Assembly: GCF_026151205.1 (NCBI RefSeq)
Contig: NC_087081.1
Coordinates: 6,381,246 to 6,445,245, forward strand
Direction: 5' to 3'
From: Bolinopsis microptera
Taxonomy: Eukaryota > Ctenophora > Tentaculata > Lobata > Bolinopsidae
DNA: 64,000 bases
Made by a program: the position numbers and the translations under genes. Below, piece after piece: positions 52,202 to 63,981 of the stretch (its first letter is position 1; every line of letters starts with the position of its first letter). The notes beneath the pieces were generated by a model, which saw only the letters and a list, made by a program, of their open reading frames with translations, ran no database searches and was not told the origin of the DNA.

Positions 52202-54153
52202 CTTTATCAACAAAATCTCGTCTTTCAAGATTCAAGGGGGACGCGTTTGGAGTGTCTTCTGATGTTCGCATATACAATCAACCTGAATGCGGATGTTCAA
52301 CAGTTTTGAAAGCTGGCAGTACAGAAACTCTTAAAGTCTTCAAATCTCAGCAGGACTTTGCAACAGGAGTGGTTAGATTTATTTCTTACAAGTCATGCCC
52401 GATGAAGTACTACTGCCAGGAACATAGCCTAATCAATGGATCTCCTAATGTTTGGCTACTCGTCGAAGACAAATACATCAGATGCATTGTTCCTTGACAT
52501 TCAAAATCGTTGTGTTGTCAATGTTTGTATTCTTGAATAGTGAAATGTTTGGTATATATTTGATATAATACATTTCTATTTTCTTTATTTAGTTATTTGT
52601 CATATGAATCTTTGACTTTAACGATCATTCCAAGCGTTATAAAGCATGAAACATGTCTCTTATTCAAGTACTAATAGTATTTGCGAATCTAAAGTCATCC
52701 TAAAGGTCAAATATGAAGACCTAAATTAATGGCATAAATTGGCATAAATGGAGAATTGGCCAAGCTAAATTTCCATTTATGCCATGAAATTTCTATGCCA
52801 TTTGACGATTTTTATGCCATTTGTCTCCATTTTATGCCATTGGTACCCCCCCGATGCAATGCATACTCACATTTCGTTAATAGTTGATGTTAATAATTAA
52901 CAAGTGCCAAAACAAGAGCTATTATCGCACACCATGCGAACAAAATATAAATTTGACATTTTAGGGGAGAAAAAAAAGACATTTTAGGGGGCATATCATA
53001 GGTTTACCATAAACTAGTAAGTACCAAAAACCGTAGTTTTTGACATTCAATTTTGCTAAAAGCAGTCAAATCTAGTCTATAGAGAAGGTCAGATCGATTA
53101 CTGGGTTGGCTTAGTTAACTACAGGTCACTAAAATTGCCAAAATGCAGGATGATGTTAAAAATCCCAAAAAATGCAATTAAAACATGCAATTTGCACAAG
53201 GTTAAAATCACATTGAATCCATTTCTTTTGTGCCAATTGTTAGTTTATAACTAGATAATCTAACTCTAGATATCTACAGGTGTTAATTTTGTTGACTGAG
53301 TTACTGTTTTGCCGTAAGTTCTGGGTATTCAAAAAAAAGTCCCCAAAATGTCACAAAAAGTAAATTGACTAAATTCCACCATTTTTTTCAACAGAGAGAA
53401 ATTCTAGTCTACACAACCTGTTTTACCTGAAGTTTTAGGGGTGGTGCACGTGACATTTTAGGGGGTGATTACGGTTTTGAGGTACTTCCTTTAGTGAGTG
53501 AATGTTTTCAAGTAGCTTAATGTTTTAATAAGACAAAACAAATAGTTCTAGTGACAAAAGATAAATCAGGCCTCCTGTACATTTTGTAATTATCACACAT
53601 ATAGAAATGACATTTTAGGGGTGGTGTTTTAAAACGAACTCCATTTCAACGTCAAAAAAATTGTACCTTATTCTATTTTCAAATTTCCAAATCTTGGCAG
53701 GCTAGAAAAAGATTTAGATATTATTCCTAGACACTTCAGAACCCTGTAAATTTAGCCCTAACTCTGCAATCTGGGCCCCAAAAACATGTTTCCAAATCGG
53801 ACACAAATGTTTCCACGAACACGGATTAATCTTATGCGGCGAGCGCGATCTGTTTATACTGATAAAACCCCTAAGTGTCAACAACTTTGAAAGATTTTTA
53901 GCGCCGCGCGGTAATACACGCATTTACAAATTTTTACCCCCCTCCCCCCTTCCGTAATCAACCGTTATCAAGACCCAACCCCCCCTCCTGACAGCAAAAG
54001 TACGTAATCATGGCCTGACCCCCCCCCCCCCCTTGATTATTTTCCTAGAAAACACTTTATCTACGTTTCATGCTACCCTGATCATGCTATGATGATGAGC
54101 CGAAATCATTGTTATGATATCCGGCCAAGCAACTTCTAAACTACTTACTACTG

Positions 54154-54823
54154 CAGGGTGTCAGAATTATTGGCGTGTTTGAAATTTTATGTGTATTTTA
54201 TGACGAAATCAATATTTTTCGCCGGGTCATAACTTTACTTCTGAATATCTAAATTACCAAATTCAAAAACTGGTCTGTAGATAATCGTCTGAACTATTTC
54301 TTAATTTCAGAATTTTGTGTTGATGTACCTCAAAACCCATAATTTAGGCCGTTATTTAAAGGGTCGATTCCATACTTGGTTAGATTTACGAAGGAGTAAG
54401 AGATTTTGTGTAATTTTTTTTCGGTGAATTTTTTCTGAAATTATTCTTTAGACTAAAGTGCACAGCTCTTCAGGCGATAGCGAAACATATAGAAAACTAT
54501 AGATTTTATAAAAGCTTTCTTTCTCCTCTAACTGACGCAATAAAATATAGTCAGGCGGACTCATCCCGGAATTCAGGGTAAGCAGCCGAAGGCTTTAAGT
54601 CCAGTAATCCAAATTTTTCTCTTTCGTCGTGATTATCGACAAAATTAAAATTCTTTCGGACTTCATTTTTAGACTGAACTGTAGTATGAAGGATTATTCC
54701 TTGAATGATCAAGACTCCATAGGAAACTGACACTCAGAAGTCAAGTAATGATCGTTTCTAAAAGCTTGGGTAAGCTAAAATTTTACGCAAAATTGTCTAC
54801 GCGCCAATAATTATGACACCCTG
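54154..54823. mobile_element. 670-bp MITE, PIF/Harbinger-like
   Basis: The ends are CAGGGTGTCAGAATTATTGG and the inverse CCAATAATTATGACACCCTG (one mismatch), with a GCG following. CTG flanks both sides (54151-54153 and 54824-54826), fitting a 3-bp CWG-type target. A second inverted pair, GATATCCGGC (54117) and GCCGGATAT (54835), lies outside. No coding region is recognised inside. A Tc1/mariner origin is the alternative. Confidence 0.6.
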
Positions 54824-55144
54824 CTGCTATTATAGCCGGATATTCGATAAATTTCTAAATTTTATCACTATCAGAGTGAAATTGAGTGGATTTTGAATTA
54901 AAATATTGTCAAATTGTTATTATTCTAGAGGGTAAAAAAGAAAATGTTGATTACGTAATCAACGACCAAACCCCCCTCTATGTGTTATGATTCATGTTTG
55001 ACTATTAATAATAATAATTTTCCTCAGGAGACGTACGTGCGAAAGACAAAATTTGCCGTTACGGCAGTAGACAGTTCTAGCTAAGAAAGCAGAGTTCAGA
55101 GCAGAATTGAAGCAGAAAGCTGCCGACCAACATAAACACCTCTC

Positions 55145-55977
55145 AGCGCAGCAATACAAAACAAAAAAAGGTGGCACCCAATCTATTCACCCAACTCCTG
55201 ACAGTACATGGAATCACCCCAGACAATTACAGACTTCCTCTGGCGTTTGGTCTTCTCCCTGGAAAGCGGCAAGAACACTACACAAACCTACTAGAAGAAC
55301 TGGATCGCTTTGGACCTTTCCATCCAGACACCGCCCTTTGCGATTATGAAGCTGGGCTACGGAACAGTGTCACTGCTGTCTGGCCCGGGACTACTCTACA
55401 TGGCTGCTACTTCCACTTCAAACAGGCTCTATGGAGGAACTTCGCTCGCTCCGACCTTGTTCCGGAGTATCAGGTGGTTGGATCCGACATCCGGAAAGCC
55501 TTCCAACGGATCGGAGCTCTACCTTTCATCCCTCCTGGTGACGTCCACTACGCATGGCAGACCCTTAGAGTTAGACCTATCCTCTCCGCAGATATGGATG
55601 TCTTTACATTATACTTTGAGTCCACGTGGATGGGAACACCAAACAGACCTGCTCGCTTCGATCACCTGTCCTGGAACCAGTACGATTGCTGTCTAACTGG
55701 TCTCCCACGCTCTTTGAACCTTGCAGAAGGATGACATAATGGTTTCCGCAGCCTCGTCCAGTGTTCAAATCCTACCATCTGGAAATTCCTTGAAGCCCTC
55801 AAACTAGAGCAAGGACTAACAGACCAGAAGATCACGGATAGGCTGATGAGAAGACCTCCACCCCAGAGAGCTGCCAAGTGGATAAGGTACGACTCCCTTC
55901 TGGAATCCTTCATGCAAGCCTACAATAACCAGGAGTACGAAGTCATTGATTATCTCTCTGCTGTTTTTGCTGCACTA
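55145..55977 (+). pseudogene. MULE-type transposase pseudogene, nonsense-mutated and 5'-truncated
   Basis: The frame from about 55145 reads VAPNLFTQLLTVHG, then TALCDYEAGLRNSV (second catalytic Asp), GCYFHFKQALWRN, WNQYD and SLNLAEG. It is then stopped by TGA at 55732, exactly where MULE/FLYWCH-associated transposases have Trp after the catalytic Glu (E-G-W-H-N). The same frame continues past the stop (HNGFRSLVQCSNPTIWKFL) to a natural stop at 55975-55977. The N-terminal part with the first catalytic Asp is missing. No terminal inverted repeats were found. Confidence 0.85.
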
Positions 55978-57372
55978 TGAATTCGACATTTGATTATTGA
56001 TATTAACGGTTTTATGATATTGGTATTTAGTTATACTTTCGATTGTACTATATTTCAACCTTACTGCTAGGTTATTTGATCATTGTTGAACTGTGTTTCA
56101 ACGATCAATGCTTAAATTATTAGAATCTTCAATTATGTTAGGCTTGAACTACTGAACACAATAGAGAATTAGATAGTCAGCCAGGTCTGTAATGATTCCA
56201 TTTTATCTGCATCATCCGAAAGTATTTTGTACCTTTTATTTGTGATCTTCATTGACACAATATTTGTATATCCATAACCCTGTAACACGAACAGTTTTAA
56301 TATCAAAACCGAGTCTTAACTGTTAGGTTATTTAAAATAGCTGACATCGCTTTCGTAATTGGTGCATCGTGTGACCACCCAGACCACGGAGAGGAGATCT
56401 CTGTCATTCCTCTAGCAAAGCAGCCAGTTTATATTGAGAAGAGTAGCCCCTGATGGGTGGTTACAGGTTATCAGGAAGAGAGAGAGCATGAACTGGACGA
56501 GTTTTGATTTAAGATGGTGTAATTCAGATATTATAGGCTAGGGCATTGCATTCAACAATTTTGGGCCTGCACTTGCAGATGAATCTTCGTACAGCGACGG
56601 ATTCGCTGCCAAGCTGTGTCTGCAGATCGAATGACTGCAAGGTTTCTAAAACATGGCCAGGAGACGAACTGCAATGTTGACAACCGTTTACTTAAAGATT
56701 TTAGAGTAAGCATTTCATTGGATGTTTCGACTGTAATCTTGAATATGACTGAAATGAATTATTGATAGAATAAAATGTGTTTGAATTCTTGTCTTGCTGT
56801 AACAAGGAACCCACTCAATTTGACCGAGATTATTCAATAAATCTAAAGAACTTTATCAATCTAACTATTAATTAATAGACATTTTGTAGAACTGATAATC
56901 GCATGTCATACTCATAGTAACATTTGAGCAGTACTCTAATTATAGTCTAAAACAATTTATTGCGCTGGTCTGTGAATTGTACTGGTTGGTAAAATAGCCG
57001 AGAGCTTGCTGAAACCATGCAAACGCCCCCGTAGGTATAGTGGTTGTATGTGAAGACATGTACCACGAGATCAAGTTCAACAATAATCTCACGAAAAGAG
57101 AGATAAAACATACCAATACCATTATCAATGACACTGGCTGAATCAAATGATTCTTATTATATGGCCATTTGTATGTCAAACAATACGAAAAAATTAAAGT
57201 TTGGCAAGGAATAAGTTTTGGGCCAGCAAGTTGCAAGTGCGAATTGGTAATCAGAACTAATGGTACAAATAATCATACGATAATTGATATGGTATAGTCG
57301 GTTAAGTTGATCGACTACAGTATATATGATATAGTACATGACAGTAATTTTGTATCAAGACACTTATACATA
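55978..57372. other. Intergenic, nothing recognised
   Basis: AT-rich with no coding, splice-consistent or tandem structure that I can support. Confidence 0.4.
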
Positions 57373-57709
57373 TTACTTCGAAGTATTCCAACAGCTACAT
57401 TGTTACACACGTGCAACCAGCCAATTGCAGGAAGCCGAAGGATTTATTTTGGCCAGTGACTGTTAAACTTAAAGTAGTGTGTACCATACTTACTTCGCCC
57501 GAGACTGCTGCAATGTGCAGCTCCTCATTTAACCCTCACACCCGATTTCCCGAGTATTCGGCTGAGTATACCGGGGGGCTGCATAGACCACTCAGGATCC
57601 TTAGCTGAACGTCAACGACGCTCACCCCACAACCAGGCAGACATTGGGATTCGAACTCGCAACCTCGCGGTTGCAAAGCTGGTGTTCTAACCAACTGCGC
57701 TACCTCGCC
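57373..57709 (-). mobile_element. tRNA-derived SINE, copy B
   Basis: Read on the minus strand it begins GGCGAGGTAGCGCAGTTGG, has an anticodon-loop-like CTTTGCAA and a box B of GCGAGTTCGAATCCC. It continues with the same body as copy A and ends TGGAATACTTCGAAGTAA. Its length equals copy A (337 bp). The anticodon region (TGC-like) differs from copy A (TGT-like). Confidence 0.87.
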
Positions 57710-59765
57710 GTTGCGAGAAAGGAGCCTTCCCCTCATTTCCAAATATAGTCATTTGTGACGTCATAACCATAGTAACGCCATAACCATAGTAACGCCTAGC
57801 GATACATAATAGCGACGCGCATGTTATTTTGATATTCGTTTGTTTTATTTGCTGCGCGGTGTAAATATTTATTTTGACCAGTTATTTAGTCATAACTTTT
57901 TATAGGAACCTGCGCTAGGTTTCGCTTTTCTTGCGACATCCGATTTGGCGTTTTTCCTATCGGATGGTATATAATTTGGCCACAGCGCAAATATCGCACG
58001 ATAATCTTATTCCTATGAACAGCTTGAGCCGGGATATCATGAAAAGTTTCATTTTGGGCTTGTAGCGCGATGCGTTACTGTGCCGCACCGCGCACTCAAT
58101 GAGGCTTCTCTCGCTAGATCGGCGAAACGCGCTACTGTGCCTTGCCGAGCTGTGATGAATTGACATCGTCAATTAAATTTTGGGCCAAATAAAATTTCAC
58201 AACTTTAACTTTGCATATTTTTGTTTTTGGTTGGCTAAATTGTGTCACGTGACGAATTTCAAAGAAAAATGACATTTGTTACACGAGCAAGGTTTAATTG
58301 ACGATGTCAAATAAGTCATTACTGGGCCGCGCTCAGCCTGTCATTCCGCCAAATCTTTATTCGGGCTGAGTGATTTACGACCTCCATCGCCTCAGAAAAA
58401 ATGGCAGTACGCTCATTGGAAGTTGATGTGCGCGTGACCAGCATTCACGTGATCATTTAGAACCAATTGGGGCCTCAGAAAAGACACGTGCACGCAAACT
58501 GCCAATTGGAGAAAAGTAACGTATTAGCTAGAGGAGCCGCGCGATGAGTTAGATTGTAAAATTTGATTATTGGATTGTAAAATCGAGCGATATGAGTGTC
58601 ATCAGTGATGTGCTGCTCACTGCACCTCGTGTTATCACACTGCACAGTTACATCGGTACCTCCTTCATGTTTATGTTGTTCCTGTAGTTAAAATATATTT
58701 TGATGACCTTTTCTTGCTCGTACGACATTTTAAAAAAATCGTCCAGTTGTCTACACTTGTTTATATTTAGCTGCCCGACATTTACTTCGTTTAAAGACCC
58801 TAGCGAAAGATGTTAGCTTTACTTAATATCAAAGTAACATGGTCCTGTCATGACTACCACTCTGATGAAGGATGGTTTAGTTTGTCAATCAGTTTGCAGT
58901 TATATCTGAAGATTTTCTTTTATATACTCATGCTATGCATTTGAATTAAATTTCCGAACTAAGGTCGTGTTACTTAAATCCAAATCAAGAGGTTCAGGGT
59001 ACTAGAAGGAACAAAATATGTCAGATTGATGTTGACCATTATACTGTCTGTTTGTTATAGTTTTTATTTCTTTCGGACTGCCTGTTCGGGCCCGGCTACT
59101 TTTTGTCGTTTTCAAAGAAGGCCTGTGATCGAAAGAAATCTATAGATTAGTTCTGCCCTGCACCTTTTTCCTTGACAGTTAGTGTCAAAATTCTGAATTG
59201 GATCGTAGAAAAACACTTTAATGGTCTGATATTCATACTGTACAATCTTTGATGATGGATTAAGATATTTAATCCTAGTTATTACTTATTTAATAGATTG
59301 CATTGTGATGGAAATCATGTGTTCTCGTACTCTATATTAGTCACTTTGTCCTTAATCCTAGATGTTGTAAAATATTTAGTTTGTTTTAACATTTTTGCAA
59401 GAATAGATTAGTCTCCCTGAATTGAAATCGGGAGTTAATCTATATTATACATTATCCTTTATTGTGAAATGCTTTGAGAGCGTCATAATTTGTTGTGTCT
59501 GATCTCACATATCAGTAGTGTGGATCAAACCAAACGTTTGATTTGTTTCTGTTAGTATCTGTGCTTTGTTTAACCACAGGATACTTTTTTTCCCAAATTT
59601 TACAGTCATCCTCCCAGACAATTACATTCTATATTATGTTATCTTTTACAGAGTATTGTATAGCTCATCTAAATGGGCTTGTGTAAAAATCTCAAATTTA
59701 ATAAATAACATTTTCTAATTGATGTATAGCCAAGACGAGTTCGTTAGTGTTCTCCTTGGTAATTT
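57710..59765. other. Gene-poor stretch with CpG-rich patches
   Basis: Contains the inverted 46-bp repeat at 58320-58366 and duplicated ATAACCATAGTAACGCC near 57765. No gene is supported. Confidence 0.45.
58320..58366 (-). repeat. 46-bp dispersed repeat, copy 2 (inverted)
   Basis: Exact reverse complement of 44882-44927; see that entry. Confidence 0.85.
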
Positions 59766-59767
59766 CA

Positions 59768-59856
59768 TCTTAAATTCCTGTTTAATTCTTGTTTAATTCC
59801 TGTTTAATTCCTGTTTAATTCCTCTTTAATTCCTCTTTAATTCCTCTTTAATTCCG
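59768..59856. repeat. 11-bp tandem repeat (TTCCTGTTTAA / TTCCTCTTTAA)
   Basis: About eight units. The first half has CCTGTTTAA and the second half CCTCTTTAA, as if a variant had spread along the array. Confidence 0.92.
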
Positions 59857-60046
59857 TGTGTTATTGTCTAATGTCTCTTGACCCCACCTTAAAGAAACAC
59901 CGGTTACTGCTAGTGTTAGTAATTTCACACAATGGGAGTCAAGAGGCTTATTTCATCAACCATCTAGTCTGTTAGCACTTGTTTTGGTCAACGGAACAAC
60001 ACAAGTGAAATATGATTCTTTGTTTCTGTTATCAGTGCTTGCTTTT

Positions 60047-60118
60047 ACCTGAGGACCCCAGGCTATTATGTTCATTAATAGAGATTAGGCGGAATGACAG
60101 GCTGAGCGCGGCCCAGTT
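60047..60118 (+). repeat. 46-bp dispersed repeat, copy 3, with upstream module
   Basis: TGAGGACCCCAGGCTATTAT followed by GGCGGAATGACAGGCTGAGC. This has the same module order as 44828-44925, with the intervening spacer shortened. Confidence 0.8.
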
Positions 60119-63100
60119 AGTGCGATTCTTTCAATTTTGCCTAGGTCTAACTTCCATATCAGTTCAGATCGCCTTTGTGTGTTGTGCACTTGTGCCGTTC
60201 TTTTATGATATTCAACGATCACTCTGTGGTCTATAGTTCATAATTCGTTCTTTATCTATCCGTCTGCCAATCAAATATTTTTGTAGTTTGTACAGTGTTG
60301 GTGGACAAGTTTTTAGCGTAGGTGTAAAATGATTTGAACGTTCAATATATCTGTTATTGCATCCGGATCACGTATACTTTCAACTTTTACTTTTATGACG
60401 AAGCCTCTTGTAGTGAAGGTTTGATCTCAGAGTCAACTAAACCATAAACAGTCTTCTAAGAATAATTAGTTAAAATATAGCTTCACTCATTTGTACTGGT
60501 TCCGGCTATCTCGTGTGTTTTAAGTTTCAAATCCCCGTGTTCTGTTCTCAGGAAGCTGCCGTTAAATATTTTGTCTCGGAATTTAATAAACTTCATCTTT
60601 CAGTCGTACAATCCACAATATATTTCGATAGTGATACTGACTCTGAGATATATGCTGAGAGCTCGCATTATTTCTTACTATCTAGTACCTGATTATATAT
60701 TGATATTTACCTGGGATAGGACAGGCGTTTGTGATCACTGACACAATTTATATCGTGTAATATCATAACTTTAGAAATCCTTGTATATCCCCTTGCCTGT
60801 TCTTTGTCACAAATTTTAGGCAAACAACTGTTTAATCCAAATTTATTGTTTCGAATTCGAATTTGCCACTCTTGCAACTCCTGTAACTCATAAATTTAAT
60901 GAGGGACACCTGCCAATTTATCAATATCGATAAAAAAATATAACATTTGTTTGCTCGCATTATTTCTTAAGTTCTTTATCTTACTATCTCATGCCTGATT
61001 ATAGACTTTGCCACCTAATAGTCCTGTTTTTTACACCTGTTGTTTTTGTACGGCACCACCGTAAAGTTTTCCACCGTAGAGTCTTACGCCATAGATTCCC
61101 AGACCCACTTACATTCACCGTGTAGATCTCCTGTAAGACTAAGACTAAGAGTAAGAACATTTTAAACTCTGTTACCATTGAGACAGTTTCAAGTAGAACG
61201 AGTCACCGTGTAAAATAAACCGTACTATTATAGCTGATCATTGGCTGTTTATGACATAGAATACTATTCACCGACGTTTTTAGCAAACTTCGGTAAAATC
61301 ATTAACCATTGCAAAACCCACCCTAACCGCTGCCGCTCTTCTTCCCTCGTTGCTATGGCAACAGACCCCTGACCCAGGAAGAAGGTGAGGGATATCGTTT
61401 ACTGGCGTGCACATTACTTCAGTTATTTAGTGGTCCTTCGTTGTTCTTTGTTGTAGCGCAGCCCTGGCTGCTTGGCTGATCGTCTAGGGGTCTAGGTGTT
61501 TGCTAATTTATTTAATTCCATTATTAGCTAATGTTTCGTCATGAGTTTGTTATTACGAGCTGGACGGCTACATTAGAGTGGGAGGGAAATCCCCTCGAAT
61601 TAAAGGTCTCGAGAGTATTATGGAAATACGTGCACTCAGATTCATAGATTTGACCAAAACACAAGCTGGTCTATAAAATGATTCTACATGAACGACACTC
61701 AAGAGTGAGCCGATGAACCTCTAAAATATCTCTGTTGTGACCTGAGTACAAAGTAAATGGCCCTGTCCAAATGCTCCACTACACGGATATTTCACGAGTA
61801 TTTGACGATTCATAACTATGAACCAATTAACTCACTAGTTCATGTGGAGAATTAAACGGGAGTAAACTTGGAATCATTAGATCTACAGAACAACTAATAG
61901 GCTTTTAATTTCGAGGTTTGCAAAAAATCAATAGTGAAAGTAGTCATGTACAGAAATCCAAAGATATCTTTTCTAATCTTCTATTTCGACAAATAACTAG
62001 AAAATTCCTAAACCCTAAATCACTAAGGAAACCAAACCGGTCCATACCGGGATAATCTGTCCCGACTCCCGACCACGTTCAAAATCCAATTCCCAGGATG
62101 CAACTTTCACGTGATACAAAAAATAGCTGAGACTGTCAACGAGCTTATAGACGGCTGGGTCGAAACAGAAAACAAAAACCTTAGTTTTTGTACCATTTCA
62201 CGGCATGTTTTAGTATTTTCACTCCACGAAAACGGCCGTTTCGCCCGCAGTTCGATGACAGTCCCAGCCTGTTTCCCAGGCAAACTAGTAGGCGAGGACA
62301 TTTTAATCAATTTACAGTATGCAGTAATACTAAGGTATCTTTAAAATATTTTAGTCTACGAAAATGTTATGTAATCTAAGATAAATATTTAATTTCCCGA
62401 TCAATTTTTAAGAATTTAAGACTTATTATTCACTGACCCTACATTGTTAACAGTAACTATTAGTCGAAAACCGCTATAGTGAATCAAGAGACGCCAGATC
62501 TCATTGCCCTCTGGTTTATAAGAATACCTGATACAGATAATAATAATATATTTTCCAAATATCTGCACAGTGTTTGGTGATCAAACACCTCTTTCGAGGA
62601 TTTGCCATCACTTTTAGTTTTCGACTTATGGTACGGTAACTTTGTTCAAATCACTCACTTCCCCGCCTGTTTACGAAGGGCCGTTTTTTGCTTTGTTTAA
62701 TCAAAAAATGGTTTAATTTGTATCATTATGATCTCTAACACCCTATAACTACTGATGAATGTTTATTATTATTGACAATATATGTAGGGTGAATGGTTGC
62801 CGAGCGTGCTAAATCACTCTACAGTCAACCTTCAAGATTTTTCTAAAAAGCCCCCCGACAGTTGGAACGCTGATTCCGAATCACCCCTCATGACATTAAA
62901 ATGCTCCCCTGGCGAGATATTGGCGAATAGCTGTCTTGATCACGTGATATGTCCATTATATAAGGAAATTGGTCAAATATCTCGCTCTAAAGGGTTAGGG
63001 TTTTGGCATATGCTTTTGTTAGAGATTGGGTTGGATTAGGGTTGGAATCAGATTATAGGGTTATTCATGGCCACCTAGAGAACAGGTTTCAAAAGTCACG

Positions 63101-63720
63101 TGACAGTCGAGTGTAGAGTGATTAATCATCATCCAATGATTTCAGCCATCTACATATTATTTGGAGATCCCCAGGGTGCCTGTATCCATCTAAACGATGG
63201 TACCGGTTACCGGTACTCTTATAGGGTGTGAGACTCAACGACGTAAGACTCTACGGCGGCGCAGTAGAGACTAGGACTCTACGGCGGGAAATATTTGTTT
63301 CATATTTTCGATCAAAATAGATAGAATTCCATATCAAATTAGGGTGCCCATGGTTACAGGAAATGTTCTTCGAAAGTAAGCTTTTATCACATCAAGAAAT
63401 ATTTATCTTGACCTATGATACAGCCGATGAAATGAAACACTGATTTGAACACATATCAGCGGGTTGAACTTATCTGAAAACGATAGTTATACTGTACTAT
63501 ACATTATAGATATTCCCGGGTCGTTAATATCCTATGAGTATTGCTGAAAGCACAGTGTAAGGCCTACACGGACCGCCTCTAACTAGCCAATCCCTGTTTA
63601 CATGCCGTGTAGCAGGGGACTAGAAAGAGCTAAACTAGTAAGCGGGGCATAGCCAACACACTATACTCCCATCATTGAGTATATTACCAACCACGAGGAA
63701 AATTTCCTTGTGTTTGGAAT
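60119..63720. other. Gene-poor stretch, possible old element with inverted ends
   Basis: CCGTAGAGTCTTACG at about 61073 and its inverse CGTAAGACTCTACGG at about 63242 may be degenerate ends of a roughly 2.2-kb element. Otherwise no gene or clear repeat is seen. ORFs at 62111-62344 and 62797-63039 have no recognised domain. Confidence 0.4.
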
Positions 63721-63981
63721 CTACCAAGACGAAAGTTGTACAATCCAGCGAAATTCCGAAGAATCATTCCAGTAGACTAGGCGCATTGCAACCACAGCCA
63801 CGGAAATACTTATGAGTAAGATCCCATAACACTGCACTAAGTCACTGGCAAGTAGCTCAGGATGTTTAATGCAGTGTCCCGCCATTTCTAATCTCCTGAT
63901 TCGTTGCTTGTTTGACAGGCTTGGTAGGCTACCATACAAAGTTATATTGCTGACCTTGTATTGCCCTTCCAAAAGATACAC
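63721..63981 (-). mobile_element. LINE ORF2 C-terminal fragment (may continue past the window)
   Basis: The translation YGSLPSLSNKQRIRRLEMAG, then HCIKHPELLASDLV, is the conserved block found after the reverse transcriptase in many invertebrate non-LTR elements. The reading frame degrades after QCYG. The upstream part may lie beyond the window end. Confidence 0.8.

Larger units (their letters stand above)
49665..52852. mobile_element. 3.19-kb DNA transposon with 22-bp perfect TIRs and 8-bp target duplication
   Basis: Both ends read GGGGGGGTACCAATGGCATA inward (22 matching bases). The octamer GATGCAAT flanks both sides exactly (49657-49664 and 52853-52860). Just inside each end stands the same block of about 105 bp in direct orientation, rich in ATGGCATAAA/TTTATGCCAT and able to fold. 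An 8-bp duplication is known for hAT, P and KDZ (Zisupton-type) elements; I cannot assign the superfamily. The central ORF at 51557-52201 is the likely transposase remnant. Confidence 0.9.
49055..53630. mobile_element. Older element with mirrored CCCCTAAAATGTCA motifs, split by a 3.2-kb transposon
   Basis: CCCTAAAATGTC occurs five times in forward orientation at about 49066, 49394, 49418, 49587 and 49609. It occurs four times inverted (GACATTTTAGGGG) at about 52955, 52979, 53450 and 53609. Removing the transposon at 49665-52852 and one target copy leaves an element of about 1.4 kb with motifs facing each other. This is typical of subterminal transposase-binding repeats in non-autonomous elements. 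Its exact ends are not resolved. Confidence 0.6.

Noticed and set aside
57640-57709. tRNA gene on the minus strand
   Set aside because: It is the head of SINE copy B, followed by the same body as copy A.
44882-58366. 13.5-kb giant transposon bounded by the inverted 46-bp repeat
   Set aside because: A third copy lies outside, the sequence outside the arms is unrelated, and no target duplication was found.
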